64,000 nucleotides of DNA from Prosthecobacter algae (GCF_039542385.1 NZ_BAABIA010000011.1:62001-126000), one strand, 5' to 3'. Positions 36,101 through 45,492 are shown, numbered from the stretch's first letter. Program-made: numbers and translations. Notes: generated by a model not told the origin, from the letters alone.

Positions 36101-36526
36101 ATGAACGACAAGGAATCTTTCGCAACTTACCGCGAGTTGGCCGTGCTGCGCAGCTCTCTGAACCGAGTTATTTGGCTGCTGATTGGGGTGGCTCTCTTTC
36201 CGTTGGTGCTCCTCATTGCCCTGTTGATCCCGCAGACTGCTGCGCCGATCTGGGGTGCGCTCAAGCAGATCCCGGTGCCTGCAGGCGTCTTTGAAACAAA
36301 GCAGGAAATTCATCAGACGGTGCATTTGCATCAGTCGGGCGGCGAGCTAAGGCACCCCAACCAAGAAAAGGGTGGCAACACGCCGGTGGTGTCTTTTGTG
36401 CCGGATCCGAGCAACCCGGAGGGTCACATCATCACTGGGGTGAAGTATGTGGAGGTGGAGCATGAAACCATGATTCCGGCGCGCAAGGCATTGCCGGCGG
36501 CTCCGAATTCCAGCAGGGCAGATTGA
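36101..36526 (+). CDS. Single-pass membrane protein of unknown function
   Basis: 141 residues from ATG at 36101 (MNDKESFATYRELAVLRSSL); an ATG 15 bp earlier is also possible. A short cytoplasmic helix, one membrane helix at about 22-45 (VIWLLIGVALFPLVLLIALLI), then a soluble part with VSFVPDPSNPEGHIITGVKYVEVEHE. No family recognised. Normal codon bias and a clear membrane segment support coding. Confidence 0.5.
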   Translation: MNDKESFATYRELAVLRSSLNRVIWLLIGVALFPLVLLIALLIPQTAAPIWGALKQIPVPAGVFETKQEIHQTVHLHQSGGELRHPNQEKGGNTPVVSFVPDPSNPEGHIITGVKYVEVEHETMIPARKALPAAPNSSRAD

Positions 36527-37027
36527 GGCGCTGGTAAGGTGTGGGGTGCACTGAACCCGTGGTCCCCTGCCCTGATTTTGGTGTTTTCCAGGTGTCCGTG
36601 AGAGGTGTGAAAAGGGTGTTTAATGGGTTGATTGTTAACCTGTATTAATTATTTGCGAGGCAGGAGATTTGCTGGCTTGGTGGAAAATCGGGCGTCTGCT
36701 TCGGCTTCGGGGATTTTCCGAGCTAAAGCTCTGGAGTACTTTGGTGCGCGGGAACGACCACAAACTTTGGGTGGGGCTGTTTGTGGATGTCGGACCGAGG
36801 GATGCTTCCACGATCTCAAGATTACTCCAGCTTCCTGACGATGCTATGTTGCTGTGGCCTGCCCCGGAGAAGTGCGTTTCTCTTCCTGCTTTTTGAGCTT
36901 TCAGAAAATCATGTTTGCAGCGTGAAAAGCATCCTTGTTGATTGATTATTAACGAATTTTAATCATTTGGGTTGTCGTTCTTTTCGAGTTTGCCCCCGCC
37001 TTGAGGCGGAGCCGTGAGAGCCTCCAC
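36527..37027. other. Intergenic stretch without a supportable gene
   Basis: About 500 bp with several AT-rich patches. A TTG-started frame at 36669-36896 (75 codons) and a frame at 36632-36838 are open but have no family features and are not called. Confidence 0.5.
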
Positions 37028-37063
37028 AAAAAAGCCCCCTGCCCCGTAATGGGAGCAGAGGGC
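37028..37063 (-). terminator. Intrinsic terminator of the OprB porin gene
   Basis: On the minus strand GCCCTCTGC (37063-37055) pairs with GCAGGGGGC (37042-37034), followed by TTTTTT (37033-37028). It is 23 bp after the porin stop. Confidence 0.8.
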
Positions 37064-37085
37064 GATGTGGGAAAACCGGGTGGGT

Positions 37086-38507
37086 TTAGAAGCGGATGGT
37101 GGTCTGGAGGCCGAGGACCCAGGCATTTGGGATGGCTTCGGTGGCGAAACCTGCACGGGCACCAGGATGGATGACGTATTGCAGGCTGGCCTGGAGGGTC
37201 CACCAAGCGGCGAGCTGCAGCTTGTAGTTCATTTCGAGGACGCCTTCGTAGTCGGCTTCTTTGATCTTTGGAGCCCCCAAGAGAGGCAGGATCTTGTTGG
37301 CATCGCGCTGGGCACGGGTGACGTCTTCGCTGATCTTCAGGTAGGAAGCACCGAAGCCGAGGGTGTCGTAGTCGCGGCCGGGGATGAGACCTTTGAAGAC
37401 GAAGCCGCCATCAATGCCGAATTCGGCGAGGTTGCGATCAGCCGGAGCGCCGGCGACACGGAAGAAACCGATGATGCCCTGCTGGGCGGGATCTTCATGA
37501 CCGACTTCGCGCCAGAGCATCTGCTCGGCCAGGAAGTAGGCACCGTAGTTGCCCTTGTGAGTTTCAGGAGTGGCGAGGCCGAGTGCGGAGACGCCAGTCG
37601 TGTAGATGTCGTAGAATTCGTCGGTGTGGTAATAACCGCCTACCTTGTAGTTGCCGGGCAGGCCGGTGTCGCCTTTGCCCTGGTTCAGGCGGTAGCCGGC
37701 CTCGAAGTACATGAGGGCGCCTTCTTCGCTACGGAGGGCAAGGCGGGTGCCGGAGGAGCTGTCGTCCGGATTGCCATCATAAATGGCGGCTTTGATGTAG
37801 AAGCTGTCAGTGGGCTGCCATTTCACCAGTGCGCCAAGGGATGCGTAAGGGGTGGAAGGCAGGGAGTGGGAGCCTGGCGGGAAACCTGGGATGTCATACA
37901 GGTTGAACGCCATCGTCGGGAAGAAGAAGGTCTGGTTCAGGAAGTTGATGGAAGCCAGCGAGTTGTAGAGCTCGGGCATGATGAAGTCACGGTCCACGGA
38001 GAGGAGACCGGCCTTGATGGTGAGCTTTTTGTCGAAGAGCTCCTGCTGGTACCAGGCCTGCCAGAGGCGGGTATCGGCGGGGAAATCCACGAGGTTGGTC
38101 TTATTCAGGTCGCCCACGTAGGTGGCGGCGAAGGGATCTCCCTCCAGTGAGACGCCGGAGACGTGGAAATGGCCACCTTTCCAGAAGCCTAGCTTTTCCG
38201 TATCCAGATCCAGGGCGGCGAGGAAGCCGTGCTGGTAGGCGGACCCGGCACGGAGGCCGCCACTGAGGTTGGTGGGCATGGAGCCGACGTAGAAGAACTC
38301 AAACTCAACGCCATTTTCTGCCAGCCGGGAGCGCAGGCCGCCCCAGTCGCCCAGCATGTAATCCTGCATGAAGTAGCGCTCCAGCTTGGAAGTCTGGGGC
38401 TGGATGGCTTCAGCGGGTGGCGGCGGGCTTCCCGCGTGGGACAGGAGGGCGCAACTCGACAAAAGGGAGGCGAGGGCAGCAATCGGGGTATGGGTGCGTG
38501 TCTTCAT
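37086..38507 (-). CDS. Carbohydrate-selective porin, OprB family
   Basis: 473 residues with a signal peptide (about 1-26, then SPPPPAEAIQP). The mature N-terminus YMLGDWGGLRSRLAENGVEFEFFYVG is the OprB start motif. The body alternates short strands with aromatic residues, and the last residue is Phe (LQTTIRF), as in outer-membrane barrels recognised by BAM. It allows diffusion of sugars through the outer membrane. The 70 bp upstream are very AT-rich, a likely promoter zone. No sugar transport genes are adjacent. Confidence 0.9.
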   Translation of the reverse strand: MKTRTHTPIAALASLLSSCALLSHAGSPPPPAEAIQPQTSKLERYFMQDYMLGDWGGLRSRLAENGVEFEFFYVGSMPTNLSGGLRAGSAYQHGFLAALDLDTEKLGFWKGGHFHVSGVSLEGDPFAATYVGDLNKTNLVDFPADTRLWQAWYQQELFDKKLTIKAGLLSVDRDFIMPELYNSLASINFLNQTFFFPTMAFNLYDIPGFPPGSHSLPSTPYASLGALVKWQPTDSFYIKAAIYDGNPDDSSSGTRLALRSEEGALMYFEAGYRLNQGKGDTGLPGNYKVGGYYHTDEFYDIYTTGVSALGLATPETHKGNYGAYFLAEQMLWREVGHEDPAQQGIIGFFRVAGAPADRNLAEFGIDGGFVFKGLIPGRDYDTLGFGASYLKISEDVTRAQRDANKILPLLGAPKIKEADYEGVLEMNYKLQLAAWWTLQASLQYVIHPGARAGFATEAIPNAWVLGLQTTIRF

Positions 38508-38676
38508 CGGGAATTGAAGTTATACTATTTATAAATATTATATATTTATAAAGTTTGCCAACATTTTATTTGAACAAAAGATCAGGATGCCTTTTGCAAT
38601 GTCGGTTTTCAAGATTTTTTCCCCGATGAGACTCACTGCCGTGCAGCGGCTTGCTTAGAGCGCCTCGCCTGAATCA

Positions 38677-39459
38677 TCAGGTGTGTGACTGGGGCTGGGC
38701 GGTGGCGGCAGAGTGCCCTGGGACGGCAGTTGCCCCGCATTCTCTGACCTGGGTTTCCAGCCGATCCTGAAAACGGGCCAGGGATTCCTGACAGCGCTGA
38801 ACAAAACTGGTGGTAGTGAGACCGATGGCCCGCAAGCAATGGCGGTGATCCCAGGCGACGACACGGCTGGTGAGGGCATGGATGAGGCGAAACTGGCAGG
38901 TCCAGAGCCAGCGGCCGACGGGCGTAAAGGTGGCGAGGCGCTCCGCCAGGAACTGGCGCTGGAACTCGAGGTGCTTCATTTCATCGCGAAGAATCTGGCG
39001 GCAGGCGGTGTGGATGGAGGCATCCTTCACGCGGAGGTAGAGGCTGCCGTAGTAAACCTCGGCAATGAGCTCGGCGGTGAGGAGTACCTGGATGGCGAAT
39101 TCCAGATTCACCAGGAAGCGGAGGCGACGGAAGACGGAATTGGTCCACTGCTTTTCCAGGAGGCTACCGCCGAGGTGGAGGACCATGCGGCTGAGGAGGC
39201 GGGAGTGGGCCTGCTCCTCGCAGACGAAGAGATCAATGGCGCGCTGGTAGCCGCGGAAGTTTTCCAGCGGGGCGACCTCCCGGGCATAACGGCGAAGGCG
39301 GGAGCCGGTGCCGGATTCCCCAAGCTGGAAGATGGCCAGGGAGTGGGCCAGCGGGATGCGCACGGAATCTGGCAGCGGGGCGGGCTGATCGTCAAAGGTG
39401 ATCTGGTCATGCACGGAGGCGTTGGTTTGGAAATGATGGATCCAGAAGGCGGTGTTCAT
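38677..39459 (-). CDS. Ferritin-like diiron protein
   Basis: 260 residues. A four-helix bundle pattern with diiron ligands: Glu48, Glu82-x-x-His85 (CEEQAHSRLL), Glu130 or Glu134 (TAELIAEVYYG) and Glu160-x-x-His163 (RDEMKHLEFQ). This resembles membrane-associated ferritin-like or AurF/rubrerythrin-like oxygenases. The substrate is unknown. The C-terminal tail after 235 is low-complexity. It is 47 bp downstream of ispH on the same strand. Confidence 0.7.
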   Translation of the reverse strand: MNTAFWIHHFQTNASVHDQITFDDQPAPLPDSVRIPLAHSLAIFQLGESGTGSRLRRYAREVAPLENFRGYQRAIDLFVCEEQAHSRLLSRMVLHLGGSLLEKQWTNSVFRRLRFLVNLEFAIQVLLTAELIAEVYYGSLYLRVKDASIHTACRQILRDEMKHLEFQRQFLAERLATFTPVGRWLWTCQFRLIHALTSRVVAWDHRHCLRAIGLTTTSFVQRCQESLARFQDRLETQVRECGATAVPGHSAATAQPQSHT

Positions 39460-39506
39460 AATGAGGGATGTTTAATAGGGTTTTAGGATGTGTAGGGATG
39501 CGAGTC

Positions 39507-40355
39507 TTATTGGGCGGAGGAGAAGGTCTGCAGACGGTCCATGACGGCGCGCACGGTTTCATCGAGAGTGGAGGTGCCGGCGGTGACGCCGACATGGGCG
39601 ATGTGACGGAACCATTCGGGCTGGAGATCGGCGGGAGTCTCCACCTGCTGGGCCTGCACGCCGAGGGCGCGGGCTTTGTCCGTGAGCTGGCGGGTGTTGT
39701 TGCTGTTGCGGCCACCGATGACGACGATGAAGTCGCAGATGCGAGCAAGATCTTCGAGGGCGGTTTGGCGCTGTTTGGTCGGACGGCAGACGGTATCCAC
39801 AAAACGTACTTCGGACTGCGGGTGCTGTTGTTTCACTGCCTCCACCACCCGCAGCACATGGTCCAGGGGCTGGGTAGTCTGGGAAATGAGGCCGAGCCGG
39901 TGGTGGGCTGGAATGCAGCAGGCATCCTCCGGGAAGAGCAAGACGCTGGCCTGGGGGCAATCCCCCAGCATGCCACGCACCTCCACATGCTGGCGCTGGC
40001 CGATGATGACGGGGTGATAGCCTTCTTCAACAAGGGAGGTCAGGGCCTGGTGGGCTTTGTTGACCAGCGGGCAGGAGGTATCGGTGATCTGGTGGCCGGC
40101 CTGCAGCCAGCGCTGGCGGTGGGCATCCGAGGCACCATGGGCGGTGATAATGACACGGCGGGTGGTGGCGGAGCCGGGCTGGTCCAGCTCGCCCCGCCTA
40201 ACACCAAGTGTGGCAAGGTGGGCATCCACGACGGGATTGTGAACGAGCTGGCCGAGGGTGGTCACGGGCTCTTGGATGGCGGCTGCATGGGTGCTACGGA
40301 GGGCATCGCGGACGCCGAAGCACATGCCGTAATGTTGAGCGAGGTGGATGGTCAT
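39507..40355 (-). CDS. ispH: 4-hydroxy-3-methylbut-2-enyl diphosphate reductase
   Basis: 282 residues, slightly shorter than the E. coli enzyme. All three Fe-S cysteines are present: Cys12 (YGMCFGV), Cys95 (DTSCPLV) and Cys190 (DTVCRPT), as are the substrate-site His39 (LVHNPVV), His73 (TAHGAS), His123 and Glu125 (RQHVEVRG). IspH performs the last step of the MEP pathway and gives IPP and DMAPP. The surrounding wording differs from typical IspH (GQLVHN, DTVCRPTKQRQ), so it may be a divergent or second copy. Confidence 0.9.
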   Translation of the reverse strand: MTIHLAQHYGMCFGVRDALRSTHAAAIQEPVTTLGQLVHNPVVDAHLATLGVRRGELDQPGSATTRRVIITAHGASDAHRQRWLQAGHQITDTSCPLVNKAHQALTSLVEEGYHPVIIGQRQHVEVRGMLGDCPQASVLLFPEDACCIPAHHRLGLISQTTQPLDHVLRVVEAVKQQHPQSEVRFVDTVCRPTKQRQTALEDLARICDFIVVIGGRNSNNTRQLTDKARALGVQAQQVETPADLQPEWFRHIAHVGVTAGTSTLDETVRAVMDRLQTFSSAQ

Positions 40356-40421
40356 GAGGAGATGGTGGTGGGGTGTGTTGGTTTAACTTTGTGGCGCAAA
40401 GTGATTATTCAAAAAGGGGGC

Positions 40422-40724
40422 TTATCCGGGATTGATGGTCTTCACGATGGCCTCGAGGATGTCTACGTAGCTTTTGAAGGCCTTGGTGCCTGCGGGGGTG
40501 ACGGCGTAGGTGGTGCGGGGGCGGGTGCCGGATTCATCGCGGCTTTCCTGTACGTAACCGGCGGCACCGAGGGTGCGCAGGTGGGTGATGAGATTGCCAT
40601 CGCTCATGCCCAGCTCGGCCTTCAGATCCTGAAAAGCCCATTCACCGCGGCTGGACAGCAGCGTCATGATGGAAAGACGGCTCTTTTCATGAATCGTCTT
40701 GTCGAGCTGATCGAAGTCAATCAT
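40422..40724 (-). CDS. Winged-helix transcriptional regulator (HTH_34 type)
   Basis: 100 residues from ATG at 40724 (MIDFDQLDKTIHEKSRLSIM). It has the MarR/ArsR-like winged helix: SRLSIMTLLSSRGEWAFQDLKAELGMSDGNLITHLRTLGAAGYV, then a wing TRPRTTYAVTPAGTKAF. The start overlaps the stop of the preceding membrane protein gene by 4 bp, so it is coupled to it. Such pairs usually regulate their own operon. Confidence 0.85.
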   Translation of the reverse strand: MIDFDQLDKTIHEKSRLSIMTLLSSRGEWAFQDLKAELGMSDGNLITHLRTLGAAGYVQESRDESGTRPRTTYAVTPAGTKAFKSYVDILEAIVKTINPG

Positions 40725-41380
40725 CCGCGCGCAGTCACCGCCTCCGGTTTGCGGCTGAAGAAAACGGCGGCCGCATAACCAATATGACAAACGCCAAAGG
40801 TGAGACCCATGATGAGGGTGGCAATGGCATCATCCTGAGAAAGCTGGCGGATGTCGCCATTGGCCGCATAGGCCCAAAAAAGGCCCAGTCCCAGGATGAT
40901 GAAAATCCAGCCTAGGCGCACCAGGGAGCGTGGGGAAAAGCTGGCTGTGGCCAGCAGGGCCAGCCCGTAGCAAACGACCCAGAGGAGAGTGGCCACGACG
41001 TGGTTTTGCAGATAGATGATGAGGCACGTGCCGAACACCCCACCGACCAGCAGTGGGGGCAGGATGGCGCGGAGGGCCATGCGCATGCCATCGGAGACCA
41101 GCGGCTGCCCACGGCGGGAGGCCTCGCGTGCCAGCAGGGCCACATTGACGGTGCTGGTGATGGCGAGGATGCCGAGCCACTGCCAGAGAAAGAGGTGCCC
41201 CATGGCATCTGGGAGGCCGCCTTTCTGCCACATCTGCCAGCCTGTGAAGCCAGCGGAGACAACGGCCATCAGTCCGCCCAGCAGGGCTGCGGGGGCTGAG
41301 ATGGCGCGGTAGATGTGCGCCTTTTCCATGAGGGAACGGATCACCCGAAGATTTTCGAGGGCGTCTTGCTGTGTGCTCAT
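40721..41380 (-). CDS. Six-helix membrane protein paired with a winged-helix regulator
   Basis: 219 residues, with about six hydrophobic segments (for example APAALLGGLMAVVSAGF, FLWQWLGILAITSTVNVALL, LLWVVCYGLALLATASF, LGWIFIILGLGLFWAY, ATLIMGLTFGVCHIGYAAAVFF). It matches the common gene pair of an uncharacterised membrane protein with an HTH_34 regulator. Its function is unknown. It overlaps the regulator by 4 bp. Confidence 0.65.
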   Translation of the reverse strand: MSTQQDALENLRVIRSLMEKAHIYRAISAPAALLGGLMAVVSAGFTGWQMWQKGGLPDAMGHLFLWQWLGILAITSTVNVALLAREASRRGQPLVSDGMRMALRAILPPLLVGGVFGTCLIIYLQNHVVATLLWVVCYGLALLATASFSPRSLVRLGWIFIILGLGLFWAYAANGDIRQLSQDDAIATLIMGLTFGVCHIGYAAAVFFSRKPEAVTARG

Positions 41381-41440
41381 GAGGTCACTTTGTGAAATAA
41401 AGTGAATCGCGCAACTTAAACTTTGCGGGACAAAGTAGAT

Positions 41441-41743
41441 TTATTTCGCCTCGTTTTGCCAGGCCCGCATGCGGCTGTCGAGAAGGAAGGGGCCGAAGGG
41501 CACGAGCGAGGCGACAAAGACCAGGGCACAGCGTGCGAGGGACCACTGGGTCTTCAGCATGACTTGAAGCAGGGCATAACAAAAGAGGATAAACAGGGCA
41601 CCATGCAGCCAGCCAACCCATTTGACCGCCATGGGCATACCTGCGAAGTATTTCAAAGGCATGGCGATGCCGAGGAGGAGCAGAAAGGAACCGCCCTCCA
41701 GGAGTGCGATGCGACGAAGAAAGGAAATGGTCTGGGATGCCAT
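41441..41743 (-). CDS. DUF3817 membrane protein
   Basis: 100 residues from ATG at 41743 (MASQTISFLRRIALLEGGSF). Three hydrophobic segments and the motif LRRIALLEGGSFLLLLGIAMPLKY followed by KWVGWLHGALFILF and VPFGPFLLDSR are typical of DUF3817. The function is unknown; members often sit near transporters. The longer frame upstream is not needed. Confidence 0.85.
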   Translation of the reverse strand: MASQTISFLRRIALLEGGSFLLLLGIAMPLKYFAGMPMAVKWVGWLHGALFILFCYALLQVMLKTQWSLARCALVFVASLVPFGPFLLDSRMRAWQNEAK

Positions 41744-41865
41744 GATCTTAGGGGGAAGAATCTTTGTCCAGTGCGCCGGGTCGCGCCATCTGTCAAAGGG
41801 CGGATGAGGGAGAAGTGAGGCCGTTCGCTTGACCCCTGCCCTGCCCGCATTCATTCTGGAAGATC

Positions 41866-42279
41866 ATGTCTTCTGCTACCGAAACCGCCCGTCTCATCGA
41901 AACCTATTATGCCACCTTCAATGCCGGAGATCGTGAGGCCATGCTGGCCCTGCTGACCGAGGATGTGGTGCATGACATCAACCAAGGAGCCTCCGAAGTA
42001 GGTCGTGAAACCTTCCGGGCCTTTTTGCAGCGGATGGACCGCAGCTACCGGGAGGAAGTGACCGAATTGGCTGTGATGACTCACCCAGATGGCAGTCGGG
42101 CAGCGGCGGAATTTTACATCCTGGGCACCTACCTCCAGACGGATGAAGGCCTGCCCCCGGCGACAGGCCAGACCTATCGGCTGCGGGTGGGGGCCTTTTT
42201 TGACATTCGCGAAGGGCGGGTGGCCCGGGTGACGAACTATTACAATCTGGAGGATTGGCTACGGCAGGTGGGTGCTTAA
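41866..42279 (+). CDS. SnoaL/NTF2-like protein
   Basis: 137 residues. The cone-shaped SnoaL/ketosteroid-isomerase fold is indicated by ETYYATFNAGDREAMLALLTEDVVHDI, TDEGLPPATGQTYRLRVGAFFDIREGRVARVTNYYN. In such proteins the pocket may hydrolyse or isomerise a small molecule or only bind it. It lies 56 bp before the MFS gene on the same strand. Confidence 0.8.
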   Translation: MSSATETARLIETYYATFNAGDREAMLALLTEDVVHDINQGASEVGRETFRAFLQRMDRSYREEVTELAVMTHPDGSRAAAEFYILGTYLQTDEGLPPATGQTYRLRVGAFFDIREGRVARVTNYYNLEDWLRQVGA

Positions 42280-42335
42280 GATTGCGCAAAGTGCTTTCTT
42301 CCGAGTCAAACTGAGGCATCTTATGGGCTCAGCAC

Positions 42336-43616
42336 ATGTCTGCCTCCGCCCCACAGCATCCCCATAGCCATGCGGTGCGGCGGAATTTTATCTGCCACTG
42401 CCTGGAAGGCGGGTTTTACATGGGGGGGACGGCCTTTCTGGCCCCGGAGAGCGTGCTGCCGAAAATGGTGGAGACCCTGGGCGGACGGGCCTGGATCATC
42501 GCGATGATGCCGGTGCTGCTGCCTGCCGCCTTTGCGAGCATGGGCATCTTCATCGCGCCTGTGGTGGAGCGGTTGCCGAGGTTTAAGCCCTGGGTGCTCA
42601 CTTTTGGCCTGCTGCAAAGGCTGCCGTATCTGATCACCGGCCTGATTTTGCTGTTTGCAGAGAGGATCGAAGGCGTGCTGCTGCCCATTGTGGTGCTGAC
42701 GCCGGTGGTTTCCGGCCTGATCGGCGGGATGACGGTGGTGGCATGGATGGAGATGGTGACGCGCATGGTGCCTGAAAAAGTACGGGCTGCTGGGTGGGCG
42801 GTACGCTACATCATCCAGGCGGTGATAGGGGGGCTGGCCGGGGCGGTGATCCACCATGTGCTGACGCATTACCCGAATCATGAGGCCTATGGGTGGCTGC
42901 ATCTGGCGGCCTTTTCACTGCTGTTCATCTCCTGGGCCTCGCAGCTTTTCATGCATGAGGATGAGCATGTGCGGCATCGGCATCCGGTGCAGCCCCGAAG
43001 CCACTACCTGGCGTATCTGCGCAGCCTGCCCGGGCTGCTGGGGGCGCAGCCGCATCTCATCAAGCTGGTACTGGCCCGTTTCACCGGCATGGGCTACCTA
43101 ATGGTGGTGTCCTTTTTGACGATTCATGCCCTGAATGTGACTGGGCGACCGGAGGCGGATGAAGGGCGGTTTGTCACCTGCCAGGCGGTGGGTGTGGTGC
43201 TGGGCAGCCTGCTGGCTGGGTGGGTGGGCTATCGCTGCGGGGGCAAGATCCTGCTGCAGGCCTCGCGAATCGTCTGCGTGGGGCTGTGCATCTGGGTGGC
43301 GGTGACGGGGTCGTTTAATGGCTTCATGCTGTCTTATTTTGTCCTCGGTTTTGGCCTCTTTCTTGACCGCGTGGGGGACCTGACTCTGGCGGCCGAACTG
43401 TGCCCGCTGGAGCGTCGCTCCACGCTTCAGGCCATCCTCGGCTTTTGCAATGTCTTTGCCCTGCTGCTGGCCACCTTCATCAGCGGACAGATCTATGCAT
43501 GGACGCATTCCTTCGAGCTCGTGGCAGCGGTGGCGGCCACCTTTGCTCTGATCTCGATGGCCATTCTGCACAGGCTGCCAGAGCCGCGAATGGCAGCGGT
43601 ACAGAAAAATAGTTGA
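42336..43616 (+). CDS. MFS transporter
   Basis: 426 residues with about 12 membrane segments and a central cytoplasmic loop (about 195-235, His-rich: HEDEHVRHRHPVQPRSH). Sequence features such as GGFYMGGTAFLAPESVLPKMVETLGG and a GWAVRYIIQAVIGGLAGAV helix are those of an MFS family found mainly in Verrucomicrobia and Planctomycetes. The substrate is unknown. A TetR gene starts 31 bp after its stop; that gene's probable promoter overlaps the MFS 3' end. Confidence 0.85.
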   Translation: MSASAPQHPHSHAVRRNFICHCLEGGFYMGGTAFLAPESVLPKMVETLGGRAWIIAMMPVLLPAAFASMGIFIAPVVERLPRFKPWVLTFGLLQRLPYLITGLILLFAERIEGVLLPIVVLTPVVSGLIGGMTVVAWMEMVTRMVPEKVRAAGWAVRYIIQAVIGGLAGAVIHHVLTHYPNHEAYGWLHLAAFSLLFISWASQLFMHEDEHVRHRHPVQPRSHYLAYLRSLPGLLGAQPHLIKLVLARFTGMGYLMVVSFLTIHALNVTGRPEADEGRFVTCQAVGVVLGSLLAGWVGYRCGGKILLQASRIVCVGLCIWVAVTGSFNGFMLSYFVLGFGLFLDRVGDLTLAAELCPLERRSTLQAILGFCNVFALLLATFISGQIYAWTHSFELVAAVAATFALISMAILHRLPEPRMAAVQKNS

Positions 43617-43641
43617 CTGTTCGTCTAGTATCGACAATATC
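43613..43641 (+). promoter_or_regulatory. Candidate promoter of the TetR gene
   Basis: TTGACT at 43613-43618 and AATATC at 43636-43641 with a 17-nt spacer, 7 bp before the ATG (43648). Similarity to the sigma-70 consensus is moderate; the MFS stop lies within it. Confidence 0.4.
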
Positions 43642-43647
43642 CCGCTC

Positions 43648-44271
43648 ATGGGAAGAACCAGTGACGCCAAAATTCGACTGATCGAGGCCATGATCGAGCT
43701 GATCTGGACTGGCAGTTATGGCAGTACCTCGGTGGACCAAATCTGTGAGCGCGCTGGCGTGAAGAAGGGGAGCTTCTATCATTTCTTTGAATCCAAGACG
43801 GACCTCGCTCTCACGGGCATTGAGCATAGCTGGCTGGAGCATCGCCGGGAACTGGACCAGACCTTTTCGCCTGTGGTGCCACCGCTGGAGCGCATTTTGA
43901 ACTGCTTCCGCAACTTCCGCAAAGAGCAGGAGGAGCTGCTGGCCAAGCATGGGCGTGTCCTGGGCTGCCCGATTCATTCGCTCGGCGCGGAGATCAGCAC
44001 GGTGGATGACCGGCTGCGCAACAAGCTCCAGGAAATCCTCAGCCAGTTCATTCTCTACTATGAGTGCGCTGTCCGCGATGCCGATGCGCAGGGCATCATC
44101 GAGGCACCTGATGCCAGTGCATTGGCACGGATCGTGTTTGCCTACAGCGAAGGATTGTTGTTGCACGCCCGGATGTGGAATGATCTGAGCTACCTGGATG
44201 AGTTCGAATCCGGAGCCATGATCATTCTCGGTGTGACGAAGCGCAATCCGACAGGCGTTAAGAAAAAGTAA
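43648..44271 (+). CDS. TetR/AcrR family transcriptional regulator
   Basis: 207 residues. The N-terminal HTH (about 26-53) is TSVDQICERAGVKKGSFYHFFESKTDL, typical of TetR. The C-terminal ligand domain is helical (YYECAVRDADAQG, LARIVFAYSEGLLLHARM). It precedes the RND efflux operon on the same strand by 72 bp and follows the MFS gene; the most likely target is the efflux operon, which is inference. Confidence 0.88.
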   Translation: MGRTSDAKIRLIEAMIELIWTGSYGSTSVDQICERAGVKKGSFYHFFESKTDLALTGIEHSWLEHRRELDQTFSPVVPPLERILNCFRNFRKEQEELLAKHGRVLGCPIHSLGAEISTVDDRLRNKLQEILSQFILYYECAVRDADAQGIIEAPDASALARIVFAYSEGLLLHARMWNDLSYLDEFESGAMIILGVTKRNPTGVKKK

Positions 44272-44343
44272 TTTTTCGATTCCGAATTAACCAACTGGTC
44301 AACTTCCCTCCCGTTCCTCCCAACACTCCCCCCCCGAAACCAC

Positions 44344-45492
44344 ATGAAACCCCAAACCCTCCTCCCGCTCGTCCTGCTTCTCGCCGCCTGTGGAAAGACT
44401 CCACAAGCTGGTCCTGGTGGACAGATGCCACCCGCTCCGGTGACGCTTGCGCCCGTTGAGCAAAAAGCACTCGTCGAGTGGGAGGAGTTTACGGGGCGTG
44501 TGGAGCCCGTGGAAATGGTGGAGTTGCGTCCGCGAGTGGCAGGCTACATCACGGAGGTGCATTTCCAGGCCGGTGCACTGGTGAAAAAGGGCGACATCCT
44601 CTTCACGATTGATCAGCGTCCCTTCCAAACCAAGCTGCGCGTGGCGACAGCCGAAGTGCAGCGTGCCGAAGCCAGTGCCCTGGCCGCCAAACGTGAATAC
44701 GATCGCGTTTCGGCCCTGCTGGCCGCGAAAGCCATCGCTCCAGAACAGGGGGAAATGCGTGAGTCCATGTTTCGCCAAGGTGAAGCAGCCCTGGAGTCTG
44801 CCAAAGCTACCCAGCACAGCGCCGAGATCGAGATGGAGCACACGGAAGTGAAGGCTCCCATTTCAGGTCGCATCAGCCGGGCCATCACCACGACAGGCAA
44901 CTATGTGACCGCGGGGACGACCCTGCTGACCACGATCGTCACCGTGGACCCGGTGTATGTTTACACGGACATTGATGAAAATAGCCTGCTGCGTCTGCAA
45001 GCCCTACAGCGCGACAAAAAGCTTTTCACCAACAGCGAAGGAAAGGTGCCGGTGGAACTGCAGCTTTCCAATGAAAAGGATTTCCCTCACAAGGGGCACA
45101 TCGAGTCCTTTGACAACCGTCTGGATGCCAGCACGGGCAGCATGATTCTGCGCGCTGTGTTTTCCAACACGGACGGCAGTCTAACTCCAGGTTTGTTTGC
45201 CCGTGTGCGTCTGCCGATGACTTCCGAGTACCCGGCCCTGCTGGTGGATGAGAAAAGCATTCTGACGGACCAAGCGCACAAGTATGTGCTGGGTGTGGAT
45301 GACAAAAACATCAGCGTTTACAAGCCTGTTGTCATCGGCCCCACCATCAATGGCAAGCGCATCATCCGCAGCGGCCTCGTTGCAGGAGACCGCATCATCA
45401 TCAATGGCCAGGCCCGCCTGCCACAGCCCGGCATGCCCGTGCAGCCTGTGGAAGCCCCTCCCGCCCCGGCGAAAGATACTGCCGCCCGCTAA
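44344..45492 (+). CDS. RND efflux periplasmic adaptor (MFP, lipoprotein)
   Basis: 382 residues. A lipoprotein signal (MKPQTLLPLVLLLAAC, Cys16) anchors it to the inner membrane. It has the membrane-fusion layout: beta-barrel/lipoyl half (RVEPVEMVELRPRVAGYITEVHF, DILFTIDQRPF), a coiled-coil hairpin (about 100-165) and a second lipoyl half (KAPISGRISRA). It bridges the RND pump and the outer-membrane channel. Closest in type to AcrA/MexE adaptors. The pump gene starts 155 bp downstream. Confidence 0.92.
   Translation: MKPQTLLPLVLLLAACGKTPQAGPGGQMPPAPVTLAPVEQKALVEWEEFTGRVEPVEMVELRPRVAGYITEVHFQAGALVKKGDILFTIDQRPFQTKLRVATAEVQRAEASALAAKREYDRVSALLAAKAIAPEQGEMRESMFRQGEAALESAKATQHSAEIEMEHTEVKAPISGRISRAITTTGNYVTAGTTLLTTIVTVDPVYVYTDIDENSLLRLQALQRDKKLFTNSEGKVPVELQLSNEKDFPHKGHIESFDNRLDASTGSMILRAVFSNTDGSLTPGLFARVRLPMTSEYPALLVDEKSILTDQAHKYVLGVDDKNISVYKPVVIGPTINGKRIIRSGLVAGDRIIINGQARLPQPGMPVQPVEAPPAPAKDTAAR

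Noticed and set aside
36669-36896. Small TTG-started frame before the porin gene
   Set aside because: No homology, no membrane segment, and a stop-poor frame of this length is expected by chance.
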